Positions 1 through 9,951 of a stretch of DNA of 64,000 nucleotides are shown piece after piece. The stretch spans positions 620,001 to 684,000 of the forward strand of contig NZ_JAIQDB010000001.1 in NCBI RefSeq assembly GCF_020037475.1, in the 5' to 3' direction. The first letter of the stretch is position 1; each line of letters opens with the position of its first letter. The stretch comes from Sutcliffiella deserti (lineage in GTDB: Bacteria; Bacillota; Bacilli; Bacillales; Bacillaceae_I). The notes beneath the pieces are model-generated. The model searched no databases, was not told the DNA's origin, and saw only the letters and a program-made list of their open reading frames with translations. A program made the position numbers and the translations under genes.

Positions 1-1794
1 CTCTGTCCCTTTATTCGTTTTACTTTCAATCTGCAAGGCAGCCCCTATTTTCTCTGCGGCTTCGTTCATTTGGAGGATACCGTAATGCGGATTGTTCATT
101 GCCTTTATCATCGCATGATAGAGCGAGAACCCCTGCCCGTTGTCTGTCATTTTCAGCACAATATGATCGGTCTGGTAACTAATTAAAATCTGTAGCTCAC
201 TTGCCTTGGCATGCTTTATGCAATTTTGTATACTTTCCTGAAATACACTGAACATGACTTTTTCAGTCATAGGACTTATCGGCCCACGTTTCCCTCTTTC
301 TTCTAGCTGTATGTTAATTTGAAAGGATGTATCCTTTTTCAAATCTGCTATCTTCCTTTCTACAGCTAAATGAAATCCTAATTGTTCTGTTGGATATGGG
401 CGTAAAGCATAAATAGAATCTCTTACTTCCTTCAAGCTTTCCCGAAGTTTTTTAGTACTATCAGAAATAAGTAGTTTGGCATCTGCAGGATTTGTATCAA
501 GCTTTTTATAGGAGGTGTCGAGCTTCATAACTGCACCAGCCAAACTTTGGGCAATTCCGTCGTGAATGTCATGAGCAATTCGATTCCGTTCTTCTAAAAT
601 GATTCGCCTCTCTTGTTCACTCACAAGTTGTTTTGTTTTGAAAAAACCTGCCAGCTGGTTGGAGATGGTTGCGATTGCCCTGGTGTCTTCAATAGTGAAG
701 CCCTTAGTTCTTGCTCTTGTTACCACAAAGCACCCAATTACTTGGTCTTCAAATAGCATGGGAGCATATACTACGGAACGGGTAGATTGTCTTAGTAAGG
801 ATAATAATGGCCCTTTACCGGTTTTTTTATCATCGTAAACACGCAATTGTTTTAAGCTTTCTAGCTCAAGTACCATCTGTTTATCAAGTATAGGAGTATT
901 CAACTCTCCCTCAACCACAGTGATTTCCCATTGATGCTTTTCTTTCAATAAAAGGAGGCAATCTTCATATTGCATTACTTCCTTTAAGAGATTTCTGATT
1001 ATCTTTACCCAATCACTTGTAGGTATAGATTTATTTAATTCAGATGAAAAATCGAATAAGGCGCGAATCCGACTTTTCTCTGTTTTAAGCCTTGCGATGA
1101 TGGAGCTTAGTAAAGAAAGTCCTACAAGAGGTGAAAAAAAGAAAAAGAAAGAAAAGGAATCTATTTCTCCACGATTCTGACTTCCAAGTATATGTATCAA
1201 ACATCCATAAATAAAAGCGATAATAAAACTAATCAGTTCTCCTTGTGTTTTCCCCCACCAGAACCGGAAGGGATAGTTTTCTGGCCTTAACCAGAGGACA
1301 ATATCTACAATAATATTATTAATAAAGTAAAAAAGTGAAATCATTAGGATAAATCCTAACATTCCCAGAAAAAGAGGTGAAACTAAGGAATCTGATATCT
1401 TTTCCATTACAGCCAAATGGATAAGGTGAGCTAAGTAAAAACTGATCACTAATTGTGCAGGATTAAAAAACATGATCCTACTTGGCCGTTGGTGTAATAT
1501 ATTTACTCCTAATACAATAAAGGCATAAAGAATAATTACCTGGTCAATTCCAAAAACTACATAAATCATATAAATGATTGGAAAGGTAAGTGTAGTTTGT
1601 CCTCTTGGGACAGGCATTGGGTAGTATTCACATATTCCTAAAAAAACTACTAATAGGAACAGATTTAAAGAAAAGGAAAACCCTTCAAGTGAAAAAAATT
1701 GAGAAAAAACGACAATCCAGCCAATTACGGAGATAAACACCATATATATCTGAGATATGTGAAAATCAGTTGTTTTATGTATCATATCCATCAT
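1..1794 (-). CDS. Sensor histidine kinase, NarL/DegS type, C-terminus cut by window edge
   Basis: The minus-strand frame is open from an ATG at 1794 to base 1, giving 598 residues with no stop, so the last residues lie outside. The first ~235 residues are hydrophobic with several membrane helices. A GAF-like soluble part follows. The kinase core has a HisKA_3 H-box (ERNRIAHDIHDGIAQ, probable phospho-His codon at 562-564, about residue 411) and an ATPase N/G box (DNGQGF). These motifs are typical of two-component kinases that signal to LuxR/NarL-type regulators. A partner regulator would be expected just left of the window. ATGs at 1794, 1791 and 1785 are all possible starts; none has a strong ribosome binding site. 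The stimulus is unknown. Confidence 0.88.
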   Translation of the reverse strand, partial: MMDMIHKTTDFHISQIYMVFISVIGWIVVFSQFFSLEGFSFSLNLFLLVVFLGICEYYPMPVPRGQTTLTFPIIYMIYVVFGIDQVIILYAFIVLGVNILHQRPSRIMFFNPAQLVISFYLAHLIHLAVMEKISDSLVSPLFLGMLGFILMISLFYFINNIIVDIVLWLRPENYPFRFWWGKTQGELISFIIAFIYGCLIHILGSQNRGEIDSFSFFFFFSPLVGLSLLSSIIARLKTEKSRIRALFDFSSELNKSIPTSDWVKIIRNLLKEVMQYEDCLLLLKEKHQWEITVVEGELNTPILDKQMVLELESLKQLRVYDDKKTGKGPLLSLLRQSTRSVVYAPMLFEDQVIGCFVVTRARTKGFTIEDTRAIATISNQLAGFFKTKQLVSEQERRIILEERNRIAHDIHDGIAQSLAGAVMKLDTSYKKLDTNPADAKLLISDSTKKLRESLKEVRDSIYALRPYPTEQLGFHLAVERKIADLKKDTSFQINIQLEERGKRGPISPMTEKVMFSVFQESIQNCIKHAKASELQILISYQTDHIVLKMTDNGQGFSLYHAMIKAMNNPHYGILQMNEAAEKIGAALQIESKTNKGTE

Positions 1795-1828
1795 ACCATT
1801 CCGAATAGTTTTTATTTTTGTAAGGCTC

Positions 1829-1977
1829 TTTTTTTACTGTCCAATTCACTCAAAATTAAGAGTGATTTTTTGTTTTAGCTCTGACCTAAAAGTAATAATC
1901 AATGCCAAAATAGCTTTCTGTAGACAAAAAGAACCCCAGCTGGCACAATGAACAGTCACTTCCCAACTGGAGTTCTT
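1829..1977. repeat. Intergenic repeat fragment and a long hairpin
   Basis: Bases about 1829-1875 match the central part (TTTTTTACTGTCC, then an AAAATTAAGAG core) of the dispersed repeat seen in longer form at 17272-17456. Bases 1929-1943 (AAGAACCCCAGCTGG) and 1963-1977 (CCAACTGGAGTTCTT) form a 15-bp stem with two G-U type pairs around a 19-base loop. No gene was seen between 1795 and 2067. The hairpin could be a terminator or the remnant of a mobile element. Confidence 0.5.
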
Positions 1978-2067
1978 CATACCCTTAGGTGAGTACTCTT
2001 CTATCATAAACTAATGTGTCTATCAGAATCTATTAGTATAAAGATATAAAGAACTAGTACATAAGTA

Positions 2068-2340
2068 TTATTTACTATCTAGGACCTTCGGGAATTTCAC
2101 TATAATCTTCGTTCCCCTATTCTCTTCACTTTTTGCACTAACCTACCCATGATTATTTTTAATAATATTGAATGTAATCATCAACCCTAAGCTGGTTCCA
2201 GTTGATTTGTTGAAAAGAGGGCTCACCTAATGTTTCGATTATTTCTTCCGTTATACCCCGACCCTCATCTGTCTGTTATACTAATTTGCACTTCATTCTA
2301 CTCCAGTTCTTCAGTTGCAATACCTTAGTTCCCTCCCCTC
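2068..2340 (-). pseudogene. Decayed C-terminal ATPase domain of a sensor histidine kinase
   Basis: On the minus strand, stitching frames together gives ITEEIIETLGEP, then (F)FSTKSTGTGLGLMITF, then NRGTKIIVKFPKVLDSK and a stop at 2068-2070. This is the G1/F/G2 end of a HATPase_c domain like that of sporulation (KinD/KinE-type) kinases. The frame breaks at least twice, for instance in the stretch before TGTGLGL, so it cannot be translated through. No intact N-terminal half is visible upstream. It is unrelated in type to the HisKA_3 kinase next door. The exact 5' limit is a guess. Confidence 0.7.
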
Positions 2341-2545
2341 CTACATTGCTTCTCTATCATTTTTATTTTCTAAATATTATAACAATTATACCATAATATA
2401 AACACCTTTCTTTCTCACAACTTTGAACCTGCAGCAAACAGATTTAACAAAAACTTTCTTGCCAAAATAAGATTCACAACCCAACCACTACCCTAAGATT
2501 TGCTATAATTATAAAATATCATTAACAAATATTAAATTTTGATTA

Positions 2546-2570
2546 GGGGCCAGACCCCGGGAGGAATTCG
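2546..2570 (+). repeat. 25-bp palindromic repeat GGGGCCAGACCCC, copy 1
   Basis: GGGGCCAGACCCC is followed by GGGAGGAATTCG. The same core occurs at 7662-7685, 19243-19267 and, inverted, 52133-52157. Here it lies directly before an ATG, and its GGGAGG acts as the ribosome binding site of the next gene. In the other three copies it abuts a stop codon or a terminator. Confidence 0.75.
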
Positions 2571-3452
2571 ATGATGAATGTAGAAGAGAAAACGGTTGCG
2601 TTTGTTGGGACTGGTGTGATGGGAAGTAGTATGGCACAGCATTTGTTGGAGAAGGGTTGGGATGTGGTGGTTTTTACTCGTTCCAAGGAAAAAGCTGCTG
2701 GTCTTTTAGGTCGGGGCGCTCGTTGGGCGAATAGTGTAGGGGAGGCAGTAAAACAAGCTGACTATGTCATTACAATGGTGGGTTATCCTAAGGATGTAGA
2801 AGAAGTTTATCTTGGGGAGAATGGCATTATTTCAAATGCTCCTGAGGGGTGCTATGTTATAGACATGACTACTTCTACGCCAACCCTTGCAAAACAGATT
2901 TATCTTAAAGCAAAAGAAAAAAATATACATAGTCTAGATGCTCCTGTTTCTGGTGGAGATATTGGAGCGAAAGAGGCAAAATTAACGATAATGGTTGGTG
3001 CAGAGAAGAATGATTTTGAGTCCTGCCTCCCAGTCTTTCAAGCATTGGGGACAAACGTCATTCACCAAGGTGATGCAGGAGCAGGACAGCATACGAAGAT
3101 GTGTAATCAAATTGCGATTGCGACTAACATGATTGGGGTATGCGAAGCACTTGCATATGCAGATGCAGCAGGTTTAGATCCTGAACAGGTGCTAAAGAGC
3201 ATTTCGAGTGGTGCAGCAGGAAGTTGGTCTCTTAGTAACCTTGCACCTCGTATAATAGCAGATAACTTTGAACCTGGTTTTTATGTAAAGCATTTTATCA
3301 AGGACATGAGCATCGCACTTGATGAGGCTGAGCGTATGTCATTGAACGTTCCCGGATTGGCACTTGCAAAGGAAATGTACGTGAAACTAGCTGAAGGCGG
3401 CGAAGAGAATAGTGGAACACAGGCGTTGTATAAACTGTGGAAAGAGAATTAA
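2571..3452 (+). CDS. NAD(P)-dependent beta-hydroxyacid dehydrogenase (3-hydroxyisobutyrate dehydrogenase family)
   Basis: This 293-residue protein oxidises a beta-hydroxyacid to its semialdehyde with NAD(P)+. The N-terminus carries the dinucleotide-binding GTGVMGSSMA motif (about residues 13-22). The family signature DAPVSGGDIGAKEA is near residue 123, and the helix with the catalytic lysine (GAGQHTKMCNQI) is near residue 169. Length is normal for the family. The start is ATG at 2571, with GGGAGG upstream supplied by a repeat; an adjacent ATG at 2574 is also possible. The substrate (3-hydroxyisobutyrate, tartronate semialdehyde, glyoxylate or succinic semialdehyde) cannot be read from sequence. 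It appears monocistronic. Confidence 0.9.
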   Translation: MMNVEEKTVAFVGTGVMGSSMAQHLLEKGWDVVVFTRSKEKAAGLLGRGARWANSVGEAVKQADYVITMVGYPKDVEEVYLGENGIISNAPEGCYVIDMTTSTPTLAKQIYLKAKEKNIHSLDAPVSGGDIGAKEAKLTIMVGAEKNDFESCLPVFQALGTNVIHQGDAGAGQHTKMCNQIAIATNMIGVCEALAYADAAGLDPEQVLKSISSGAAGSWSLSNLAPRIIADNFEPGFYVKHFIKDMSIALDEAERMSLNVPGLALAKEMYVKLAEGGEENSGTQALYKLWKEN

Positions 3453-3465
3453 AGCTTGCTAGTAA

Positions 3466-3618
3466 CAAAAGCGCAAGGCGCCCGCTTAGAGAAGTATAAA
3501 CTGGACTGAGCCCAGAGAATAAGGAAACACGAAGAGCGCTAACGATTCGATGTTGAGCTTACGCATCAGAGGCAAGGGAAGTTTGATAGTCTCTGACGCC
3601 TGGAGCTGGACGCTGCTT
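3466..3618. repeat. Non-coding intergenic element beginning AAAGCGCAAGGCGCC
   Basis: This 150-bp GC-richer block starts with AAAGCGCAAGGCGCC and ends with GACGCCTGGAGCTGGACGC. It resembles intergenic elements common in Bacillus genomes (from memory, not checked). It has no open frame of note and only one copy in this window. It fills the space between the dehydrogenase and the hut terminator. Confidence 0.45.
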
Positions 3619-3637
3619 ACCTTAGAATAAATTATCC

Positions 3638-3682
3638 ACAACTATAAAATGATATCGGCCGCTCAAATATAAGCGGCCGATA
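3638..3682 (-). terminator. Rho-independent terminator of the hut operon
   Basis: An 11-bp perfect stem (TATCGGCCGCT at 3653-3663, AGCGGCCGATA at 3672-3682) begins one base after the hutG stop codon. On the minus strand it is followed by TCATTTTATAG, a modest T-run. Confidence 0.75.
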
Positions 3683-3683
3683 C

Positions 3684-4652
3684 TTAATTTACTGCGTTAC
3701 GTCCCCGCAAAAATTCCAATAAACAATAAACAGCAACTCTGCTTGTCATATCGCGAAAATCTATGGAAGGATCAATCTCCACTATATCTAACCCGCATAC
3801 AGACTTTTCCCCGCCTAGTAAATGAACCGCCTCTAAAAGATCATCACTTGTCATCCCACCAGGTCCTATAGCAGGACACCCTGGTGCAAAGGATTGATCT
3901 AATACATCTATATCTAGAGAAATATATATAAAGTCCACTTTATCTGTTAGATATTGGATTGCTTGCTGAACAATTGGAACGATTCCCTGTTTTTTCACAT
4001 CACCCATTGTGAAAATTCGAATCCCTTTATCTTTGGCATATTGGTGGTAGAAAGAACTATTAGTGTAATTACGTATTCCAATTTGAACCAAGTTCTCTCC
4101 TTTTAGCACATCTGCCTCCAATAATCTCCGAAAGGGTGTGCCATTCGTTGGTCCACCATCTTCGGTGTTTCGCAGGTCATGATGTGCATCAAATTGGATG
4201 ACACCGATCTGACCTTTTCTCTTACACATTCCTTTTAAGGTGGAGTAAGTGATAGAATGGTCACCGCCTATAAAAAGCGGAATGCATGAAGGTTGTTCTT
4301 TCAAGAGAGAAGACACCGTTTCTTCGATTCTTATATAGGATTCTTCTATATCTGTAGCGTGCATAAATATATCCCCTATATCTATTATCGGTGTACCATT
4401 TAATAATTCCTTTTCATCCTCAATTGCATAGGTAGAATAGGATTGAAGAAGCTTCCTTACTACTCCTGGTGTAAAACTCGCCCCAGAATGGCTGATCGAT
4501 GGTTTAGAAAGTGGAACTCCAATAAGACCCGGTCCATTTATCCTTTCACCTTCCTTCCATTCTAATAAAAGTTCAGCTGCTTTTGGATAATGACGGTCCA
4601 CAAATAAGGGGGCACCTGCTTTTCGCAAGTATTCTGGCTTGTTATTCATCAA
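3684..4652 (-). CDS. hutG: Formimidoylglutamase HutG
   Basis: This enzyme hydrolyses N-formimidoyl-L-glutamate to glutamate and formamide, the last step of histidine degradation in bacilli. It is a ureohydrolase (arginase fold) of 322 residues. The manganese-site motifs are GGDHSITY (about residue 128), FDAHHDLR (about 154) and SLDIDVLD (about 246), with the family signature through [11 protein letters not shown]. It is the last gene of the operon. Its ATG overlaps the end of hutI by 11 bases, implying translational coupling, and it is followed at once by a terminator. Confidence 0.96.
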   Translation of the reverse strand: MMNNKPEYLRKAGAPLFVDRHYPKAAELLLEWKEGERINGPGLIGVPLSKPSISHSGASFTPGVVRKLLQSYSTYAIEDEKELLNGTPIIDIGDIFMHATDIEESYIRIEETVSSLLKEQPSCIPLFIGGDHSITYSTLKGMCKRKGQIGVIQFDAHHDLRNTEDGGPTNGTPFRRLLEADVLKGENLVQIGIRNYTNSSFYHQYAKDKGIRIFTMGDVKKQGIVPIVQQAIQYLTDKVDFIYISLDIDVLDQSFAPGCPAIGPGGMTSDDLLEAVHLLGGEKSVCGLDIVEIDPSIDFRDMTSRVAVYCLLEFLRGRNAVN

Positions 4653-5904
4653 TATATGCCCCTCCCTTTGCGACTTCTTGACCGTTTAAAAATACAGTGT
4701 GAACATGGTTTATTCCATAATGATAAGGAATATATTGATAGTTTGGAGCGTTCCAAATAACAACATCCGCACGTCTTCCCACTTTCAATCTACCAGAGGT
4801 ATTTTCTTTTTTAATTGCTTTTGCAGCGTTAATTGTGACAGCATTCCATATTTCCTCGCATGTCATTTTAAGCTTCAGCATTGCTAAATTCATAATAAAT
4901 TGTATATTTTCTGTCGGAGAGCTACCAGGGTTAAAATCTGTTGCCAAAGCGACTGATCCCCCTTTATCAATAATGCTGCGCGCTTTCGCATAAAATTCTT
5001 TGTTTAAGTAAAACGTAGTACCTGGCAATAGAACTGCAACGGTATTAGATGAACCAAACATATCAACCGCCAAGTCGGATGCAGCGATTAAATGATCTGC
5101 CGATGCCGCGCCAATTTGTATGGCCAATTCAGTTCCACCAAGAGTTACAATTTCATCTGCATGTATTTTAACTGAAAAGCCAGCTTCTTTTGCTAGTGAG
5201 AGGTACGCTTTAGATTGGTCTAAGGAAAATACGCCTTCCTCACAGAAAATATCGACAAATTCGGCTAACTCCTGGTCTTTAATTTCTTGAAAAAGCTCTG
5301 CCATGTTTCCCAAAAACACCTCTGGATTTTCTTTATATTGCATTGGTATGGCATGGGCCCCCAAAAAGGTGGAGGCAATAGTCATATCCATATTTTTTGC
5401 AAGCTCCTTTACCACTTGAAGCTGCTTCAATTCAGTCTCCCTCTCTAACCCATAGCCACTTTTTGCTTCGATGGTTGTTATGCCATAGCTTATTAATCTC
5501 TTTAAATGAAATTGAGCTTTTGCATACAGCTGTTCAAAACTAGCTTCCCGTGTTGCCTTCACGGTGGAATGGATGCCTCCGCCTTGTTTAAGAATCTCCA
5601 GATATGGGGTACCTTGTTGCTTTAATGCGATTTCATGTTCTCTCGAACCACCGAATACAAGATGTGTATGTGGATCAACCAAACCTGGTGATACGAGCTT
5701 ACCATTACAATCTATAATTTTCTTACTTTTAATACTTTTTGCTTCCGTAGATGTTCCTACAAATGCAATTACCCCATCCTTCCATCCTATCGCACCATCT
5801 TTTACATGTGGCAAACTGTTCATTTGCTCCCCCCGGACCATCTTTGTTTCATGGTCCATTGTTAAAAGCTCCTTGCAATTAATTAAGAGGATATCTAGTA
5901 GCAT
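4642..5904 (-). CDS. hutI: Imidazolonepropionase HutI
   Basis: The product opens the imidazolone ring of 4-imidazolone-5-propionate to give N-formimidoyl-glutamate, step three of the pathway. The 420-residue protein is an amidohydrolase. It has the metal-binding [10 protein letters not shown] (about residue 77), HAIP, KIHADEI (about 247) and [11 protein letters not shown] (about 323). Length matches the usual ~420 residues. The start lies only 3 bases after the hutU stop, and its ribosome binding site (AAAGGAG) is inside the end of hutU, so the two are likely coupled. Confidence 0.96.
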   Translation of the reverse strand: MLLDILLINCKELLTMDHETKMVRGEQMNSLPHVKDGAIGWKDGVIAFVGTSTEAKSIKSKKIIDCNGKLVSPGLVDPHTHLVFGGSREHEIALKQQGTPYLEILKQGGGIHSTVKATREASFEQLYAKAQFHLKRLISYGITTIEAKSGYGLERETELKQLQVVKELAKNMDMTIASTFLGAHAIPMQYKENPEVFLGNMAELFQEIKDQELAEFVDIFCEEGVFSLDQSKAYLSLAKEAGFSVKIHADEIVTLGGTELAIQIGAASADHLIAASDLAVDMFGSSNTVAVLLPGTTFYLNKEFYAKARSIIDKGGSVALATDFNPGSSPTENIQFIMNLAMLKLKMTCEEIWNAVTINAAKAIKKENTSGRLKVGRRADVVIWNAPNYQYIPYHYGINHVHTVFLNGQEVAKGGAYIDE

Positions 5905-5907
5905 CAG

Positions 5908-7572
5908 TTACTCACTCTCCTTTAGTAATGGAATTTGTACTCCTTTTTCTTTTGCTACTTTTCTAGCAAGCTCATATCCAGCATCCGCATGACGGGCCAC
6001 ACCCATACCAGGGTCAGAAGTTAAGACTCTTTCTATTCTTCGTCCCGCGGCTTCTGTTCCGTCTGCTACAATAACCATTCCTGCATGCAACGAATACCCC
6101 ATACCAACTCCACCACCATGATGAACAGATACCCAGCTAGCTCCATTCACTCCATTGATAAGCGCATTTAATATTGGCCAATCTGCCACTGCGTCACTAC
6201 CGTCAAGCATTGCTTCTGTTTCTCTGTTAGGAGATGCAACGGAACCGCAATCTAAATGATCCCGGCCAATCACAATCGGAGCTGAAAGCTCTCCACTTGC
6301 TACCATTTGATTTATAATTTTCCCAAAACGAGCTCTCTCTCCATAACCTAACCAGCAGATCCTGGAGGGAAGACCCTGGAATGTAACCTTTTCCTGTGCC
6401 ATTCTAATCCAATTGCAAAGATGCTCGTTGTCTGCGAATTCCTTTAAAATTACATTGTCGGTTTTGTATATATCCTCAGGATCACCGGATAATGCTACCC
6501 AACGGAAGGGACCTTTACCTTCACAAAATTGTGGACGAATGAATGCTGGAACAAATCCAGGAAAATCAAATGCATTGATTACTCCCTCATCCAAGGCAAC
6601 TTGGCGTATATTATTCCCATAATCAAAAGTTACTGCTCCTCTTTGTTTGAGCGCAAGCATCGCTTTAACATGCTCAGCCATGCTCTGTTTCGCTAAACTA
6701 ATAAGGCGCTCAGGTTCATTTTTTCTTAAAAAGGAAGCCTCTTTTAAAGTTGTATTTATCGGGATATAGCCATTTAATGGGTCATGTGCGGAAGTTTGAT
6801 CGGTTAAAAGATCTGGTATAAACCCTCTATCTACAAGCTGCGGTAAGATTTCAGCAGCATTACCTAATAGACCGATAGAAAGAGGTTTTCCTAGCTTTTT
6901 ATATTCTTCAGCCTTGTTGATTGCCTCTTCTAATCTAGTCATTTTTATATCACAATATTTTGTTTCCAACCTGCGGTCAATATGATGCTCATCCACTTCA
7001 ATCGCAATACACACTCCGCCATTCATCGTGACAGCAAGTGGTTGTGCTCCACCCATTCCGCCTAATCCAGCAGTGACTGTAATTGTCCCTTTTAGTGTAT
7101 TGTTGAAATGTTGTTTGGCTGCTTCTGCAAAGGTTTCATATGTGCCTTGTAGTATCCCCTGTGTTCCAATATAGATCCAGCTACCCGCTGTCATTTGGCC
7201 ATACATCATGAGTCCTTTCTTATCCAACTCATGGAAATGCTCCCAATTTGCCCACTTAGGAACTAAATTAGAATTGGCTAGCAGAACTCGCGGAGCATCT
7301 TCATGACTCCGAAAGACCGCTACAGGTTTCCCTGATTGGATAAGCAGCGTTTCGTCATTGTTTAACTGTTTCAAGGAAGCTATAATCGCATCATAGCTTT
7401 CCCAGTTTCTTGCTGCTTTTCCGATTCCACCATACACAACAAGTTCTTCCGGATTTTCCGCAACCTCCGGATCCAGATTATTCATTAACATACGCAATGC
7501 AGCCTCTTGAACCCAACCCTTAGTATTCAACTTACTGCCCCTAGGCGCTCGAATCACATTCACTTTTTCCAT
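5908..7572 (-). CDS. hutU: Urocanate hydratase HutU
   Basis: Urocanate hydratase adds water to urocanate to form imidazolonepropionate, using tightly bound NAD+ as an electrophile. At 554 residues it is full length. The NAD-binding glycine-rich stretch [15 protein letters not shown] is near residue 170. The segment around [14 protein letters not shown] (about residue 408) matches the conserved cysteine region of the family. It is second of the four enzyme genes, after a 112-base gap from hutH that contains a 25-bp repeat, and runs directly into hutI. Confidence 0.97.
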   Translation of the reverse strand: MEKVNVIRAPRGSKLNTKGWVQEAALRMLMNNLDPEVAENPEELVVYGGIGKAARNWESYDAIIASLKQLNNDETLLIQSGKPVAVFRSHEDAPRVLLANSNLVPKWANWEHFHELDKKGLMMYGQMTAGSWIYIGTQGILQGTYETFAEAAKQHFNNTLKGTITVTAGLGGMGGAQPLAVTMNGGVCIAIEVDEHHIDRRLETKYCDIKMTRLEEAINKAEEYKKLGKPLSIGLLGNAAEILPQLVDRGFIPDLLTDQTSAHDPLNGYIPINTTLKEASFLRKNEPERLISLAKQSMAEHVKAMLALKQRGAVTFDYGNNIRQVALDEGVINAFDFPGFVPAFIRPQFCEGKGPFRWVALSGDPEDIYKTDNVILKEFADNEHLCNWIRMAQEKVTFQGLPSRICWLGYGERARFGKIINQMVASGELSAPIVIGRDHLDCGSVASPNRETEAMLDGSDAVADWPILNALINGVNGASWVSVHHGGGVGMGYSLHAGMVIVADGTEAAGRRIERVLTSDPGMGVARHADAGYELARKVAKEKGVQIPLLKESE

Positions 7573-7661
7573 CCCTCAACATCTCCTCATTAGATAAATT
7601 CATCCCACAACGGACTACCATATTGTTACAGAGTTATTACAGATATATTAAATTAATTTTT

Positions 7662-7685
7662 GGGGCCAGACCCCAGCAGGAATAT
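7662..7685 (+). repeat. 25-bp palindromic repeat GGGGCCAGACCCC, copy 2
   Basis: GGGGCCAGACCCCAGCAGGAATAT lies between hutH and hutU and touches the hutH stop codon. On the transcribed (minus) strand it follows the stop directly and could fold as a small GGGG-CCCC hairpin in the hut mRNA. Confidence 0.75.
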
Positions 7686-9184
7686 CACGCTCTGCACAGA
7701 ATGCTACTACCTTCTTTCATCCATGATGTTAGGGCTTCGATGTCTTTGGAGAAGATGCGGTCTTCGGTGATGCTTGGTACAACATTTCTACCTTCTTGAT
7801 GCCATTTTTGCATATGTGGTGAGGCGAGAATGATTCCACGATATTCGACTGCCTGCATCGCACATATCCATTCTATTGCCAGCACTCTTCTAACATTTCC
7901 AATAATTTGGTGTGCATGCCTTGCTCCAATTGTTCCCATACTTACATGATCTTCTTGATTTGCAGAGGATGGAATGGAGTCAACGCTCGCCGGATGAGCA
8001 AGGGTTTTATTCTCTGACACCAGCGAAGCTGCACAATACTGCATAATCATCGCTCCGGATTGAAGTCCTGGCTTAGAACTTAGAAAGGGCGGTAGATCGT
8101 TCAACTGAGGATTTACTAATCGCTCAATTCTACGTTCTGATATATTAGCAAGCTCTGCCATGCCAAGCTTAAGGAAATCCATGGCAAAAGCAATCGGCTG
8201 TCCATGAAAATTTCCTCCTGAAATCACCTTTTCACCTTCACCAAATATTAATGGGTTATCTGTCGCCGCATTAATTTCAATCTCAAGCTTTTCCCTCACG
8301 TACCCAAGAACTTGCCAGGAAGCTCCATGCACCTGTGGAACACATCGTAGTGAATAGGCATCTTGCACTCTTTTTTCACCCTGTTTAGTCACTAGCCTAC
8401 TTCCTTCAAGAAGCTTACGGACTCTCCGTGCTACTGCAACCTGTTCAGGATAACCCCTAACAAGGTGGATATCCTCATCTAGTGCATCTATAACTCCCTC
8501 TAAGCCTTCAAAGGTAAGTGCTGCAATAGATTCGGCCTGATAAGCAATTTTTTCTGCTTCCAAGTAGGCAACTACCCCAACAGCTGTCATTGCTTGAGTA
8601 CCATTGATTAATGCTAAACCTTCTTTTGCTTTTAACTCAATCGGTGATATCCCTTTCTTATCGAGGACAACACCAGTTGAAACCAGGTCTCCCCTATAAA
8701 AAACTTCCCCCTCCCCAAGCAACGTTAAAGCTAAATGAGATAACGGAGCAAGGTCGCCACTTGCTCCTAGTGAACCTTGTTGTGGTACGACTGGATAGAT
8801 TCCCTCATTGACATATTCAAGAAGACGCTCAATGATAATCGGTCTAACACCCGAATATCCTTTTAATAATGCATTTGCCCTCAGAACGAGCATTGCTTTA
8901 CTGATTGTCTCTGAAAAAGGTTCACCCACCCCGCACGCGTGGGAATGAATAAGATGACGCTGTAGTATTTCTGTTTCTTCCACAGGAATTAATACATCAC
9001 TAAACTTTCCAAAACCAGTTGTAATTCCATAAATCACTTGACCCTCCAAGACAATATTCTCAACGGCCGCACGACTACCTGTCACTTTTTGCATTGCTTT
9101 TTTACAAGAAGTAACTTTGACATTATCAAATAAAATCTTACCCATTTCCTCTAGGGTTAACGACTCTCCATTAAGAATAATCAT
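7685..9184 (-). CDS. hutH: Histidine ammonia-lyase HutH
   Basis: HutH deaminates L-histidine to trans-urocanate, the first step of the pathway. The self-forming MIO cofactor arises from Ala-Ser-Gly in [15 protein letters not shown] (residues 141-143). The start chosen is ATG at 9184, giving 499 residues. It has AGGAAGG seven bases upstream, and the protein then begins like other HutH proteins. The frame is open 23 codons further (to 9253), but that extension has no family similarity I recognise. A HutP-type attenuator lies between hutP and this gene. Confidence 0.96.
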   Translation of the reverse strand: MIILNGESLTLEEMGKILFDNVKVTSCKKAMQKVTGSRAAVENIVLEGQVIYGITTGFGKFSDVLIPVEETEILQRHLIHSHACGVGEPFSETISKAMLVLRANALLKGYSGVRPIIIERLLEYVNEGIYPVVPQQGSLGASGDLAPLSHLALTLLGEGEVFYRGDLVSTGVVLDKKGISPIELKAKEGLALINGTQAMTAVGVVAYLEAEKIAYQAESIAALTFEGLEGVIDALDEDIHLVRGYPEQVAVARRVRKLLEGSRLVTKQGEKRVQDAYSLRCVPQVHGASWQVLGYVREKLEIEINAATDNPLIFGEGEKVISGGNFHGQPIAFAMDFLKLGMAELANISERRIERLVNPQLNDLPPFLSSKPGLQSGAMIMQYCAASLVSENKTLAHPASVDSIPSSANQEDHVSMGTIGARHAHQIIGNVRRVLAIEWICAMQAVEYRGIILASPHMQKWHQEGRNVVPSITEDRIFSKDIEALTSWMKEGSSILCRA

Positions 9185-9329
9185 GAAATTCCTTCCTCTC
9201 CTCTTATAACTCCGATAAAAAACACTTTTTACTGCTCTATTCAACTTTTTCAAATTTCATAGAAAAATGCACAATAGCACTGATTGTGACAGCTAATACC
9301 GACTTTCGCCAAGCAACAATCTATACGAA

Positions 9330-9412
9330 AATTATCAAAACAAAAGAGGGCCATACTTTAACAAACGTTCATTAAAGTACAGCCCCCTATTATTCAGCAA
9401 CTATGGGCATTG
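9330..9412 (-). promoter_or_regulatory. HutP-dependent attenuator between hutP and hutH
   Basis: On the minus strand a 16-bp stem with wobble pairs forms from GGGGGCTGTACTTTAA and TTAAAGTATGGCCCTC (plus-strand arms 9346-9361 and 9372-9388). It is followed by TTTTGTTTT. This is a rho-independent terminator in the hutP-hutH gap. Just upstream in the RNA is UAGUUGCUGAAUAAUAG, with two UAG triplets in the purine-context spacing reminiscent of HutP target sites. In B. subtilis, HutP with histidine and Mg2+ binds such triplets to prevent termination; the same role is inferred here. Confidence 0.7.
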
Positions 9413-9418
9413 CAATAT

Positions 9419-9859
9419 TTAGATATGATTAATTCCCAGTCCAATTGTTTCATGTTCAGAACCCCGAACTGGAGCTCCAATCGTTCCATAAAGTGCAACT
9501 GCAATCCAGTCGCCCTCTTCGACCTCTTCGTATGGATTGCCTCTGACAACAGCAAACCGAAGTCCTACCGTACGCATTAAGGAGCCAAGCTGAACCTGAC
9601 CACGGGTTACTCCACTCATTGCATCCATGATTGCATGATACAATGCATGCGTTTCCCGATATCCATCCGACTTAATAATGTTCTCTCTTTTGGCCGCTGT
9701 TTCAACTGCTGCCACCACTTTTTGAGAATCCATTGATCCAACTTTACCAACACAAGTCTGCCAATGTTCGGGCAGGGAAAACGTAATTTCATCCTGTACA
9801 TTGCTCATTGCCAACAGCACGGCAAACTTACCAATTCGACGTTCTACAGCTAATACCAT
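9419..9859 (-). CDS. hutP: Hut operon antiterminator protein HutP
   Basis: HutP is an RNA-binding hexamer that, with L-histidine and a divalent metal, lets RNA polymerase read through the terminator before hutH. The chosen ATG at 9859 gives 146 residues, close to the ~148 of known HutP, with GAGG eight to nine bases upstream. The conserved core is present: [48 protein letters not shown] and the C-terminal [20 protein letters not shown]. The frame stays open to 9901, but those residues do not look like HutP. It is first gene of the operon. Confidence 0.96.
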   Translation of the reverse strand: MVLAVERRIGKFAVLLAMSNVQDEITFSLPEHWQTCVGKVGSMDSQKVVAAVETAAKRENIIKSDGYRETHALYHAIMDAMSGVTRGQVQLGSLMRTVGLRFAVVRGNPYEEVEEGDWIAVALYGTIGAPVRGSEHETIGLGINHI

Positions 9860-9909
9860 CCGCATTTTCCTCAATAATATAAATTTTCTAATAACTATCA
9901 ACTATCTTA

Positions 9910-9939
9910 AGTTTAAATTTGCACATGCCTATCTGTCAA
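9910..9939 (-). promoter_or_regulatory. Probable sigma-A promoter of hutP
   Basis: On the minus strand a perfect TTGACA (9939-9934) is followed after 18 bases by TAAACT (9915-9910), a 4/6 match to TATAAT. It lies about 50 bases before the hutP start codon. Confidence 0.55.
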
Positions 9940-9951
9940 GAAAGAAAAACA

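Noticed and set aside
5564-5992. Plus-strand open frame of 142 codons
   Set aside because: It lies opposite hutI and hutU, whose domains are clear; it has no ribosome site or family and is a shadow.
9185-9253. N-terminal 23-codon extension of HutH
   Set aside because: The internal ATG at 9184 has the ribosome binding site and the family-like N-terminus.
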